DNA of 64,000 bases, from NCBI GenBank assembly GCA_030263295.1, contig SZOS01000003.1, forward strand, positions 1 to 64,000, in the 5' to 3' direction. The translations under genes and the position numbers were made by a program. The notes under the pieces are model-generated. The model had not been told where the DNA came from and did no database searches. It was given only the letters and a program-made list of their open reading frames with translations. This document shows, in pieces, positions 16,333 through 23,752 of the stretch. The DNA is from Dokdonella_A sp014338185. Its GTDB lineage: Bacteria > Pseudomonadota > Gammaproteobacteria > Xanthomonadales > Rhodanobacteraceae. The number at the start of each line of letters is the position of its first letter. Within the stretch, counting starts at the first letter, position 1.

Positions 16333-17703
16333 ATGCTCGTGAGCACCGATTCGCCCGATCCCTGGCTCGAGCGCATCAAGGCCGAGATCCGCGACGAGGC
16401 CGCCGCGGCACGCCAGCGCACGCCGTTGCCGCGCATCGAGCCGCGCGTCGCGACCACGGCCGACCCCGCGCCGGCCGGCAGTGGCATCGAGCCGGCGCGA
16501 CTCGACTACGTGATCGCCGATCTCACGGGCGCTGATTACGGTGCCTTCATCGACCATGCCTTTCGTTCGCTGCTCAAGCGCGAGCCGGACCCTGCAGGCG
16601 CGGGCGAGCACTTGCGACGCCTGATCGAGGGCGCGCCCAAGGCCGAGATCCTCGGCGACCTGCGCTGGTCGGGCGAAGGCCGCCGCATCGGCGCGCGCGT
16701 GCGCGGACTGCTGCCGCGCTACCTGCTGGCCAAGTTCGCGCGCGTGCCCGTGCTCGGCTTCGTGGTCGACTGGGGCCTCGCGCTCGCGGGCCTGCCGGTC
16801 CTCATGCGCCACCAGCGCGCGATGGATACGGTCAACGCGGCGCGCTTCAGTGACCTGCGCACCCTGCAGCGCGACTGCCAGACGCGGTTTGCGGGCCACG
16901 AAGCCGCGCAGCAGGCGCTCGCATCCGCGCAGCAGGCGCTGGTGGCCGAGCTGCAGCGCGGCAGCGCGCAGTTCGAGCAGCAGCTGGCCCAGCTGCAGCA
17001 GCGCGCCGATGCACTCGCGCGCACGATCGAGGCCGAGGCGCAGGCCTCGACCGGTGAGCTCACCCAGCTGCGCCACGAGGTGCATGCGACCCATCACTGG
17101 CTCGCGAGCCTGCAGCAGGCGCTGGCCGCGCTCGACGAAGCCACGGCACAGGCGCAGGCGCGGGAAGACGCCTTGGCCGCAGCGGTGGGCGAAGACGTGG
17201 CGGCGCAGGCGCAGCGCAGCGAGCGCCAGCGTGCATGGAGTGCCCTGCTTGCGACGCGCCTGGGCACGGGCACGCGCGTGCTCGACCTTGGCAGTGGTGC
17301 CGGCACATGGCTGCGCGCGCTCGCGGCCGCGGGCCTCGTGGCCGATGGCGTCGAGGCCAATGCGCAGCTGGTCGCGCGCGCGCGGCAGGACGGCACCACC
17401 GTGGCGCTGGGCGCGCCGCTCGATGCGCTGACGCGTTGCGCCGATGCGGGCGTGGCCGCCTTGACCGTGTCGGCGAGCCTGCTCGACGGCCGCGAAGCAG
17501 TGACGCGCCTGCTCGACGAGGCACGCAGAGCGCTCGCGCCGGGCGCCTGGCTGCTGCTGCGCGTGGAGGACGAGCCGCAGCACTACCGCGTGCGCCTGCT
17601 CGATGCGCGCAGCTGCGCGGCGCTGCTCGCCGCGGCGGGATTCGTCGCGGCCGAGGTCGTGGCGGGCCACGGCGGCAGTGCGGTGCTGGCGCGCCAGCCA
17701 TGA
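16333..17703 (+). CDS. DUF4214 / coiled-coil / SAM-methyltransferase protein
   Basis: A 456-residue protein with three parts. Residues 60-120 fit DUF4214 (FIDHAFRSLLKREPDPAGAGEHL ends in a helix that often accompanies surface-glycan proteins). Residues 165-290 are a long Gln/Ala-rich coiled coil. Residues 295-456 are a class I methyltransferase, with motif I VLDLGSGAGTWLRAL and GVEAN following. The domain set recalls WbdD-type proteins, in which a methyltransferase and coiled coil terminate and measure O-antigen chains, but the order differs and no kinase is present. GAGG lies just before the ATG at 16333; GTG at 16339 is an alternative start. Confidence 0.72.
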   Translation: MLVSTDSPDPWLERIKAEIRDEAAAARQRTPLPRIEPRVATTADPAPAGSGIEPARLDYVIADLTGADYGAFIDHAFRSLLKREPDPAGAGEHLRRLIEGAPKAEILGDLRWSGEGRRIGARVRGLLPRYLLAKFARVPVLGFVVDWGLALAGLPVLMRHQRAMDTVNAARFSDLRTLQRDCQTRFAGHEAAQQALASAQQALVAELQRGSAQFEQQLAQLQQRADALARTIEAEAQASTGELTQLRHEVHATHHWLASLQQALAALDEATAQAQAREDALAAAVGEDVAAQAQRSERQRAWSALLATRLGTGTRVLDLGSGAGTWLRALAAAGLVADGVEANAQLVARARQDGTTVALGAPLDALTRCADAGVAALTVSASLLDGREAVTRLLDEARRALAPGAWLLLRVEDEPQHYRVRLLDARSCAALLAAAGFVAAEVVAGHGGSAVLARQP

Positions 17704-17806
17704 AGCCAGCGTGCCGTTCAAGGTTCCGGGCCCGCACGGCCGGCGGGTGCATGGCCCGGAGGCTGCGCGGCAAGGGCCGGGTGGCGCGGGTCGCGGAAGC
17801 GCGCCG

Positions 17807-18892
17807 ATGAGGGTCGCGATGCTGGTTCCCGGGCTCGCCCCGCACGATGCGGTGAGCAACGATGCGCGCGGCATGGCCGGCGCGCTGCGCGCGCTTGGCC
17901 ACGAAGTCGCCTTGTTCGCGCCGCATGCGCGCGGCATCGACGAGGCCGTGCTCGATCCGCAGACGCTGCACGCGTGGCTGCACTCGCGCGAGGACGTGGT
18001 GATCTACCACTACTGCGTGGGCTGGGATTTCGCGCTCGACCTGCTCCGGCGCACGCGTGCGCGCCGCATCGTGCGCTACCACAACATCACGCCACCCGCA
18101 TTCTTCGAGGGCTGGTCGCCCGGCTACGTCAATGCCTGCGCCGAGGGGCGGGCCCAGCTCGCGGCGTTCGCCGCGCTCGGCTGCGAGCTGTACCTGGGCG
18201 ATTCGCCCTACAACATCGAGGACTTCACCAGCCGTGGCGTTGCCGCCGAGCGCTGCGTGGTGCTGCCACCGTTCCACGAGATCGACGAGCTGCTTGCGCT
18301 CGCGCCCGACGCACGGCGCATCCCGCGTGGCGGTCCCCTGCTGCTCATGGTCGGCCGGCAATCGCCCAACAAGGGTTACCTCGAACTCATCGACGCGCTG
18401 GCCGCGACCGTGGCCGATGGCCTGTCGGCGGCCCGCCTGCTGCTGATCGGCAAGCTCGATCCCAACCTCGCCAGCTACGGGGCCGCGGTGCAGGCGCGCA
18501 TCGCCGAGCGCGGCATGCAGGACCATGTGGTCTGGCTGCAGGATGCCAACGGCGCCGAACTGCGCGCCGCCTGCGAGCATGCCGGCATGCTGGTCATGCT
18601 CAGCCGCCACGAAGGCTTCTGCGTGCCGCTGGTGGAGGCGATGGCGATCGGCACCCCGGTGATCGCGCTGGCCTCCAGCGCGATGCCGTCCACGCTCGGC
18701 ACGGCCGGCCTGCTGTGGCCCGAGGATGCCGATGCCTGGCTGATCGCCGCGACCATCGCGCGCGTGCACGCGGACCTCGACCTGCGCACCACGCTGCGCG
18801 AGCGCGGCCGCCAGCGCTATGCCGAGGTGTTTGCGCCGGCGCGGCTCGCGGCGGAACTGGCGCGCATCCTGCGCGAGCACGGATTCGCATGA
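17807..18892 (+). CDS. Glycosyltransferase, GT4 family (tandem copy 1)
   Basis: A 361-residue GT-B glycosyltransferase. The N-terminal domain carries DAVSNDARGMAGALRALG and YHYCVGWDFALDLL, then RIVRYHNITPPAFFEGW. The C-terminal donor domain has VGRQSPNKGYLELIDALA and SRHEGFCVPLVEAMAIGTPV, with the paired Glu residues of GT4 retaining enzymes. Next comes a paralogue of identical length overlapping as ATGA, so the two probably arose by duplication and act together on the same glycan. The start at 17807 follows a GGAAG sequence at about 8 nt. Sugar specificity unknown. Confidence 0.83.
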   Translation: MRVAMLVPGLAPHDAVSNDARGMAGALRALGHEVALFAPHARGIDEAVLDPQTLHAWLHSREDVVIYHYCVGWDFALDLLRRTRARRIVRYHNITPPAFFEGWSPGYVNACAEGRAQLAAFAALGCELYLGDSPYNIEDFTSRGVAAERCVVLPPFHEIDELLALAPDARRIPRGGPLLLMVGRQSPNKGYLELIDALAATVADGLSAARLLLIGKLDPNLASYGAAVQARIAERGMQDHVVWLQDANGAELRAACEHAGMLVMLSRHEGFCVPLVEAMAIGTPVIALASSAMPSTLGTAGLLWPEDADAWLIAATIARVHADLDLRTTLRERGRQRYAEVFAPARLAAELARILREHGFA

Positions 18893-19974
18893 AGGCCGCG
18901 ATCCTGCTGCCGGTGCTCGCCGACCGCGATGCGGTCGGCAACGATGTGCTGGCGATGGCGGGCCTGCTGCGCGAGCGCGGCATCGACACGCGCATCTTCT
19001 GCGACCAGGCGCTGGGCGTGGCCGAGCCGACCTATCCACCCAACAAGGCGCTCGACTTCGCGGGCGGGCCTGCCGACCTCATGCTGTACGAGTTCTCGGT
19101 GGGCTGGCCGGTGGCGCTGGACATCCTGCGCCGCGCGCGCGGCTACCGCATCGTGCGCTACCAGAACATCACCCCGCCGGAGTTCTTCGCGGGCTACTCG
19201 GCCGCGCACGTGGCCGCCTGCGAGCGCGGTCGCGCCGAGATCCCGCAGGTGGCCAGGCTCGATTGCGAGCTGTATCTGGGCGGCTCGACCTACAACAGCG
19301 AGGAGCTCATCGCGGCGGGTGCGCCGCGGGCACGCAGCGCCGTGCTCGCGCCGTTCCATCGCATCGACGACCTGCTCACGATCGAGGCCGACCTGCCCTT
19401 GCTCGATGCGCTGGGCGATGGTGCGCGCAACGTGCTCATGGTCGGCAGGGTGGCGCCGAACAAGGGCCACCTCGAACTGGTCGATACGTTCGCGGCGCTG
19501 GTCGATGGCTGGGGCGACCCGGCGCGCCTGCTCATCGTCGGCAAGTCCGATCCGCAGCTCAAGGGCTGGACCGAACGCATTCGCGCGCGCATCGACCAGC
19601 ATCGCCTCGGCGCTCGCGTGCGCTGGCTCGATTCGGTCAGTCCGGCGCAGCTCAAGTCCGCCTACCTCGCCAGCCATGCCTTTCTCACGATGAGCCGGCA
19701 TGAGGGCTTTTGTGTGCCCGTGGTCGAGGCGATGGCGCTGGGCACGCCGGTGGTCGCCTACGGCTCCAGCGCGCTGCCCGAAACCATCGGCGGGGGCGGC
19801 ATCGTGTGGCCCGAACCCGACCCATGGCTGCACGCGGCGAGCATCGCGCGACTGGCCAGCGATGAAGGGTTCCGCAACGAATTGCGTGACGCGGGACGCC
19901 GCCGTTACCAGCAGGCCTACAGCACGCACGCACTGCGCACACGGTTTCACCAGGTGCTGGAGGCAGTGTCGTGA
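18889..19974 (+). CDS. Glycosyltransferase, GT4 family (tandem copy 2)
   Basis: A 361-residue paralogue of the preceding enzyme. Matching blocks are DAVGNDVLAMAGLLRERG, YEFSVGWPVALDIL, RIVRYQNITPPEFFAGY, VGRVAPNKGHLELVDTFA and SRHEGFCVPVVEAMALGTPV. The two proteins align along their whole length, with substitutions clearest in the acceptor-side N-terminal half, which suggests different acceptors. The ATG at 18889 overlaps the previous stop (ATGA) and its own stop overlaps the next GTG start (GTGA). It should add a sugar in the cytoplasm during glycan assembly. Confidence 0.83.
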   Translation: MKAAILLPVLADRDAVGNDVLAMAGLLRERGIDTRIFCDQALGVAEPTYPPNKALDFAGGPADLMLYEFSVGWPVALDILRRARGYRIVRYQNITPPEFFAGYSAAHVAACERGRAEIPQVARLDCELYLGGSTYNSEELIAAGAPRARSAVLAPFHRIDDLLTIEADLPLLDALGDGARNVLMVGRVAPNKGHLELVDTFAALVDGWGDPARLLIVGKSDPQLKGWTERIRARIDQHRLGARVRWLDSVSPAQLKSAYLASHAFLTMSRHEGFCVPVVEAMALGTPVVAYGSSALPETIGGGGIVWPEPDPWLHAASIARLASDEGFRNELRDAGRRRYQQAYSTHALRTRFHQVLEAVS

Positions 19975-21155
19975 CGCGCGTTGCGATCGTGGTGCCGCGT
20001 TGTCATGAATCGCTGGTCGGCGGTGCCGAGGCGCTGGCCTGGCAGTACGCGACCTTGCTCGCGGCCGATCATGAGGTCGAGGTGCTGAGCTCGAGCGCGC
20101 AGGACTACGTGAGCTGGGCCAACGACCTGCCGGTCGGCAGCGAGCGGCGCGACGGGGTGACGATCCGCCGTTTCCATGTCGCGCGTGGCCGCAGCCCCTA
20201 CTTTCATGACCTGCATCGGCGCCTGCTCGCGCATTTCGATGCCACCCGCGGCAGCCAGGTGCGCGTGCGCTGGCCCGAGGCGCTGCAGGAAGAGTTCATT
20301 TGCGCGCAGGGCCCGACCTGCCCGGACCTGGTCGAGCATCTCGCGCGGCATGGCGAGGACTACGCCGCGGTGCTGTTCCTCACCTACCTGTACTCGACCA
20401 CGCTCGATGGCGCGCGCGCACTCGGCCATCGGCGCTGGGCCATCGTGCCGACCCTGCATGACGAGCCCGCCGGCCATTTCAGCGTGTTCGCACACCTGGG
20501 CCGCTGCGCGCCACGGCTGTTGTGGAACACGCCGGCCGAACGGCGGCTCGGCGCGCGCCTGTGGGGGGTCGAGCGCGGCAACATCGTGGCCATGACGGTC
20601 GCGACCGCGCCGGTCGAACCCGCGCGCGAGCCCGCACCCTACCTGCTCTACTGCGGGCGCATCGACAGCCACAAGGGCTGCGCCATGCTCATCGAGGCAT
20701 TCGCGGCGTATCGGCGCGCGCACGGTGGCGATCTGCAGCTGGTGCTGACCGGGACCGACAAGCTCGGCCTCCAGGCCACACCGGGCGTGCGTTACCTCGG
20801 CTTCGTCGACGAGGCCCGCAAGTTCGCGCTGATGGCCGGAGCCACCGCGTTCGTGCACCCCTCGGCCTATGAAAGCCTGAGCATCGTCGTGCTCGAGGCG
20901 ATGGCGCAGGGCACGCCGGTCATCGTCAACGGCGCGTGCGAGGTGCTGGCCGACCACGTCAAGGACAGCGGCAGCGGCTGGCTGTTCCATGACCAGGTCG
21001 AGCTGCACGCTGCGATCGACGCGGTGCGCGCGCTCGATGCCGATGCCCGCGGCGAGCAGGCGCGGCGCGCGCGCGCCTATGTGCTCGAGCACTATGCCCG
21101 TGACAGCGTGCGTGCGCGGCTCGCGGCCGAGATCGCCGCGCTCGCGACGCTGTGA
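19971..21155 (+). CDS. Glycosyltransferase, GT4 family
   Basis: A 394-residue GT-B glycosyltransferase starting with GTG at 19971, fixed by the GTGA overlap with the preceding gene. The N-terminus VAIVVPRCHESLVGGAEALAW contains the Gly-Gly-Ala-Glu acceptor loop. The donor domain has YLLYCGRIDSHKGCAMLIEA and VHPSAYESLSIVVLEAMAQGTPV. It differs from the two tandem enzymes before it and resembles enzymes of the WsaF/MtfB-like mannosyl or rhamnosyl type only in general layout. It is the last gene of the plus-strand arm and is followed by a GC-rich hairpin. Confidence 0.83.
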   Translation: MTRVAIVVPRCHESLVGGAEALAWQYATLLAADHEVEVLSSSAQDYVSWANDLPVGSERRDGVTIRRFHVARGRSPYFHDLHRRLLAHFDATRGSQVRVRWPEALQEEFICAQGPTCPDLVEHLARHGEDYAAVLFLTYLYSTTLDGARALGHRRWAIVPTLHDEPAGHFSVFAHLGRCAPRLLWNTPAERRLGARLWGVERGNIVAMTVATAPVEPAREPAPYLLYCGRIDSHKGCAMLIEAFAAYRRAHGGDLQLVLTGTDKLGLQATPGVRYLGFVDEARKFALMAGATAFVHPSAYESLSIVVLEAMAQGTPVIVNGACEVLADHVKDSGSGWLFHDQVELHAAIDAVRALDADARGEQARRARAYVLEHYARDSVRARLAAEIAALATL

Positions 21156-21175
21156 GCCGAATCCAGGGGACTCGG

Positions 21176-21191
21176 GGCCCGGTGACGGGCC
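21176..21191. terminator. GC-rich hairpin between convergent GT4 and phoQ genes
   Basis: GGCCCG-GTGA-CGGGCC forms a 6-bp stem with a tetraloop in the 45-bp gap between two convergent genes. Only three T residues follow some way downstream, so it is a weak terminator candidate usable in either direction. Confidence 0.35.
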
Positions 21192-21200
21192 GCGCGCGTT

Positions 21201-22583
21201 TCAGCGTGCCGGCAAGGTCACGCTGAAGCGCGCGCCGCCGAGCAGCGGCGAGCGACTCACCTGCAACTCGCCCCGGTAGGCCTTGACGATGTCCTGCACG
21301 ATCGACAGGCCGATGCCGTGGCCCTGCACGCGCTCGTCGCCGCGCACGCCCCGTTGCAGCAGGTGTTCGACCTGGTCGTCCGCGATGCCGGGACCGTCGT
21401 CCTCGACCCACAGGGTCATGCCCGCGCGTTGTTCGCCCGCCACCACCTGGGTGCCGAGCAGCACGCGCCGCCGTGCCCACTTGAACGCGTTCTCGAGCAG
21501 GTTGCCGAGCAATTCGAGCAGGTCGCCCTGGTCGCCGTGGAAGCGCGCGGCCGCGTCGAGCTCGAATTCGCACAGGATGTTCTTGCCCGCATAGACCTTC
21601 TCCAGGCTGCGCACCACTTCTTCCGCATACGGTTCGATCGGCAGCGGGGTGGCAAAGGTCTGGTGGCCCGAGGTGGCGGCACGCGACAACTGGTAGGCGA
21701 CGATCTCGTCCATGCGCCCGACCTGTTCGAGCACGTTCCAGCGCAGGGTCTTGCCGTCGGCCTCGCTTTCGAGTTGGCTGCGCATCACCGCGAGCGGGGT
21801 CTTGAGGCTGTGGGCGAGGTCGGACAAGGTGTTGCGATAGCGCTTGACGCGCTCGCGCTCGCCCTCGATGAAATTGTCGATGCTGCGGGTGAGCCCGCGA
21901 AGCTCGATCGGGTAGGCGCCGCCGAGGCGCTCCTGCGCGCCGCGCTCGACCTCGGCCAGATCGATCGCAACGCGTCGCAGTGGCGCCAGGCTCCAGCGCA
22001 GCACGAGCAGCAGCAGCAGCAGCAGCGCGGTGCCGAGGATGCCGAGCCAGAACAGCAGCGTGCGGCGGAACGCGACGCGCTGCTGGTCGAGCGTGGCGCT
22101 GTCCTCGGCCACGTAGATCGTCAGGTGCAGCTCGCTCTTGCCCTCGGTGAGCCAGTCCACGCCCTGGGCGAGTACGTACAGGGTTCCGACCGAGGTCGCG
22201 AGCGGACCCTCGAAGCGCGCCTCGCCGCGCGGCAACGGCTGGTCGAATGGCAGGTCGCGATCCAGCGCCGATGGCGAACGCCATTGCCGGGCCTTGGAGC
22301 CGGCGATCTTGTTGCCGAGGATGGCCGCGTACAGGCCGCTGGTGGTGGGGCGGTCGAAGCGCGGATCGGGGCCGACCTCGGGCGGGATCAGCGCGCCGCT
22401 GCGGGTGGTGTCGGCAGCCGCGAGATAGGCATACATGTAGCCCTGCAGGCGTTCGTGCAGAGCGCTCTGCGCCGCACTGTAGAACGCGTTGTCGAGTGCG
22501 AAGAACGCCAGCGCGAGGAACCCCGCGAGCACGGTGCTGGCCGCGGCGAGCGAACGCGCCTGCAGCGACAGTGGCCGCGCCAC
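21201..22583 (-). CDS. phoQ: Sensor histidine kinase, PhoQ-like
   Basis: A 460-residue inner-membrane sensor kinase. TM1 spans about 12-32, a periplasmic sensor region about 35-170, and TM2 about 175-197, followed by a HAMP-like linker. The dimerisation box is LSDLAHSLKTPLAVM (His about 258). The ATP domain has NLLENAFKWA, WVEDDGPGIAD and GHGIGLSIVQDIVKAY. It is encoded 11 bp after phoP and probably in the same transcript. PhoQ kinases respond to low Mg2+, cationic peptides or acidity in other gammaproteobacteria; the acidic patch of enteric PhoQ is not obvious here, so the signal is uncertain. Confidence 0.83.
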   Translation of the reverse strand: MARPLSLQARSLAAASTVLAGFLALAFFALDNAFYSAAQSALHERLQGYMYAYLAAADTTRSGALIPPEVGPDPRFDRPTTSGLYAAILGNKIAGSKARQWRSPSALDRDLPFDQPLPRGEARFEGPLATSVGTLYVLAQGVDWLTEGKSELHLTIYVAEDSATLDQQRVAFRRTLLFWLGILGTALLLLLLLVLRWSLAPLRRVAIDLAEVERGAQERLGGAYPIELRGLTRSIDNFIEGERERVKRYRNTLSDLAHSLKTPLAVMRSQLESEADGKTLRWNVLEQVGRMDEIVAYQLSRAATSGHQTFATPLPIEPYAEEVVRSLEKVYAGKNILCEFELDAAARFHGDQGDLLELLGNLLENAFKWARRRVLLGTQVVAGEQRAGMTLWVEDDGPGIADDQVEHLLQRGVRGDERVQGHGIGLSIVQDIVKAYRGELQVSRSPLLGGARFSVTLPAR

Positions 22584-22594
22584 GCGCGTGCTCC

Positions 22595-23308
22595 TCAGGC
22601 GCCCGCGCTGGAGTCGCCTTCGTCCGCCGCCTGGCTGCGCGCGAGCGCGAAGCGGTAGCCGCGGCCGCGTACGGTCTCGATCGGCTTGATCGTGTTGTCG
22701 GGATCGAGCTTGCGCCGCAGGCGGCCAATGAACACTTCGAGCACGTTGGAGTCGCGGTCGAAATCCTGTTGGTAGATGTGCTCGGTGAGATCGGCCTTGG
22801 AGACCAGCTCACCCGCATGCAGCATGAGGTATTCGAGCACCTTGTACTCGTAACTGGTCAGGTCGACGTTGCCGCCGTTGACGCGCACGGTCTGCGCGGT
22901 GGTGTCGAGCACGACCGGACCGCATTCCAGCGTCGGCCGCGACCAGCCGCTGGCGCGGCGCACCAGCGCGTTGATGCGCGCGAGCAGCTCCTCGACATGG
23001 AACGGCTTGACCAGGTAGTCGTCGGCGCCGTACTTGAGCGCCTGCACCTTGTCCTGCCACGAGGCGCGCGCGGTGAGGATGAGGATCGGATAGCGCTGGC
23101 CGGCTTCGCGCAAGGCCTTGACCAGCTCCATGCCCGGCAGCTTGGGCAGGCCCAGGTCGATGATCGCGACGTCGAATGGCACTTCGCGCCCGAGGTACAG
23201 GCCCTCATCGCCATCGCCGGCCGCATCGACCGCAAAACCGTCGCGCTTGAGGCGCGCGGCCAGCGTTTCGCGCAACGGCGCTTCGTCTTCAACGAGCAGT
23301 ACACGCAT
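22595..23308 (-). CDS. phoP: Response regulator, OmpR/PhoP family
   Basis: A 237-residue response regulator. The receiver domain has the acidic pocket (Glu 7, Asp 8), the phospho-acceptor Asp 51 in IIDLGLPKLPG, Thr 79 and Lys 101 in YLVKPF. The winged-helix DNA-binding domain (about 130-225) has LTSYEYKVLEYLMLHAGELV and RDSNVLEVFIGRLRRKLD. Both match PhoP of Xanthomonadales in pattern. Order on the minus strand is PepSY gene, phoP, phoQ, with short gaps of 29 and 11 bp, so one operon is likely. It should activate or repress envelope and stress genes when phosphorylated by the neighbouring kinase. Confidence 0.87.
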   Translation of the reverse strand: MRVLLVEDEAPLRETLAARLKRDGFAVDAAGDGDEGLYLGREVPFDVAIIDLGLPKLPGMELVKALREAGQRYPILILTARASWQDKVQALKYGADDYLVKPFHVEELLARINALVRRASGWSRPTLECGPVVLDTTAQTVRVNGGNVDLTSYEYKVLEYLMLHAGELVSKADLTEHIYQQDFDRDSNVLEVFIGRLRRKLDPDNTIKPIETVRGRGYRFALARSQAADEGDSSAGA

Positions 23309-23337
23309 GGGTGGTCCTTTTGGCTGATGCGGTCACG

Positions 23338-23607
23338 TCATTGTTCGGCCGCAATCTGGACGATGCGCACCTGGCCGGCGGGCGTCAAGATCTTGATGCG
23401 GTAGATCTTGCGCTTGCCCACGCGCAGCGTCTGCACCGCCAGCACCTTGCCCTGGGTCTGCTGCTGTGCCTGCGCGATCGCCTCCTGCACATCCAACTCG
23501 CGTGCCAGCGCCGGCGAGGCGACCACGCATGCGCCGACCAGCCATGCAAGCAGGCGGCAGCGCACGCGCGCACGGCGCTGCGCGTGCGTGGGGTTCGGCT
23601 CAGCCAT
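23338..23607 (-). CDS. Small exported PepSY-type protein upstream of phoP
   Basis: An 89-residue protein with a basic N-terminus, a hydrophobic signal (LLAWLVGACVVASPALA) and a mature part of about 50 residues: LDVQEAIAQAQQQTQGKVL, then KRKIYRIKILTPAGQVRIVQI. This strand-helix pattern fits the PepSY domain, found on secreted peptidase inhibitors and small periplasmic regulators. It precedes phoP by 29 bp. Small PepSY proteins are common beside two-component genes in this group, where they may modulate the sensor; that role is inferred. A GTG start further inside is possible because of the long basic leader. Confidence 0.65.
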   Translation of the reverse strand: MAEPNPTHAQRRARVRCRLLAWLVGACVVASPALARELDVQEAIAQAQQQTQGKVLAVQTLRVGKRKIYRIKILTPAGQVRIVQIAAEQ

Positions 23608-23679
23608 GCTGCGGTGTCGGTGCTGCGTGCATCGGCGGCAGTCTCGGCAGCACGCATTGAATTCGGGCTGAATCCGGCC

Positions 23680-23707
23680 AAAAAAAAGCCCCGCGTCGCC
23701 ACGGGGC
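23680..23707 (-). terminator. Rho-independent terminator of the S8 peptidase gene
   Basis: Read on the minus strand, GCCCCG (23707-23702) pairs with CGGGGC (23693-23688) around an 8-nt loop and is followed directly by a run of eight or more T residues. It lies 45 bp after the peptidase stop codon. Confidence 0.8.
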
Positions 23708-23752
23708 CGCAAGGATGGCGTGGCGCCGGTGACGGCGCCACGCCCAAACACA

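Noticed and set aside
15103..17937. Minus-strand open frame of 944 codons
   Set aside because: Antisense to the transglutaminase-like and methyltransferase genes, both of which have clear motifs and starts.
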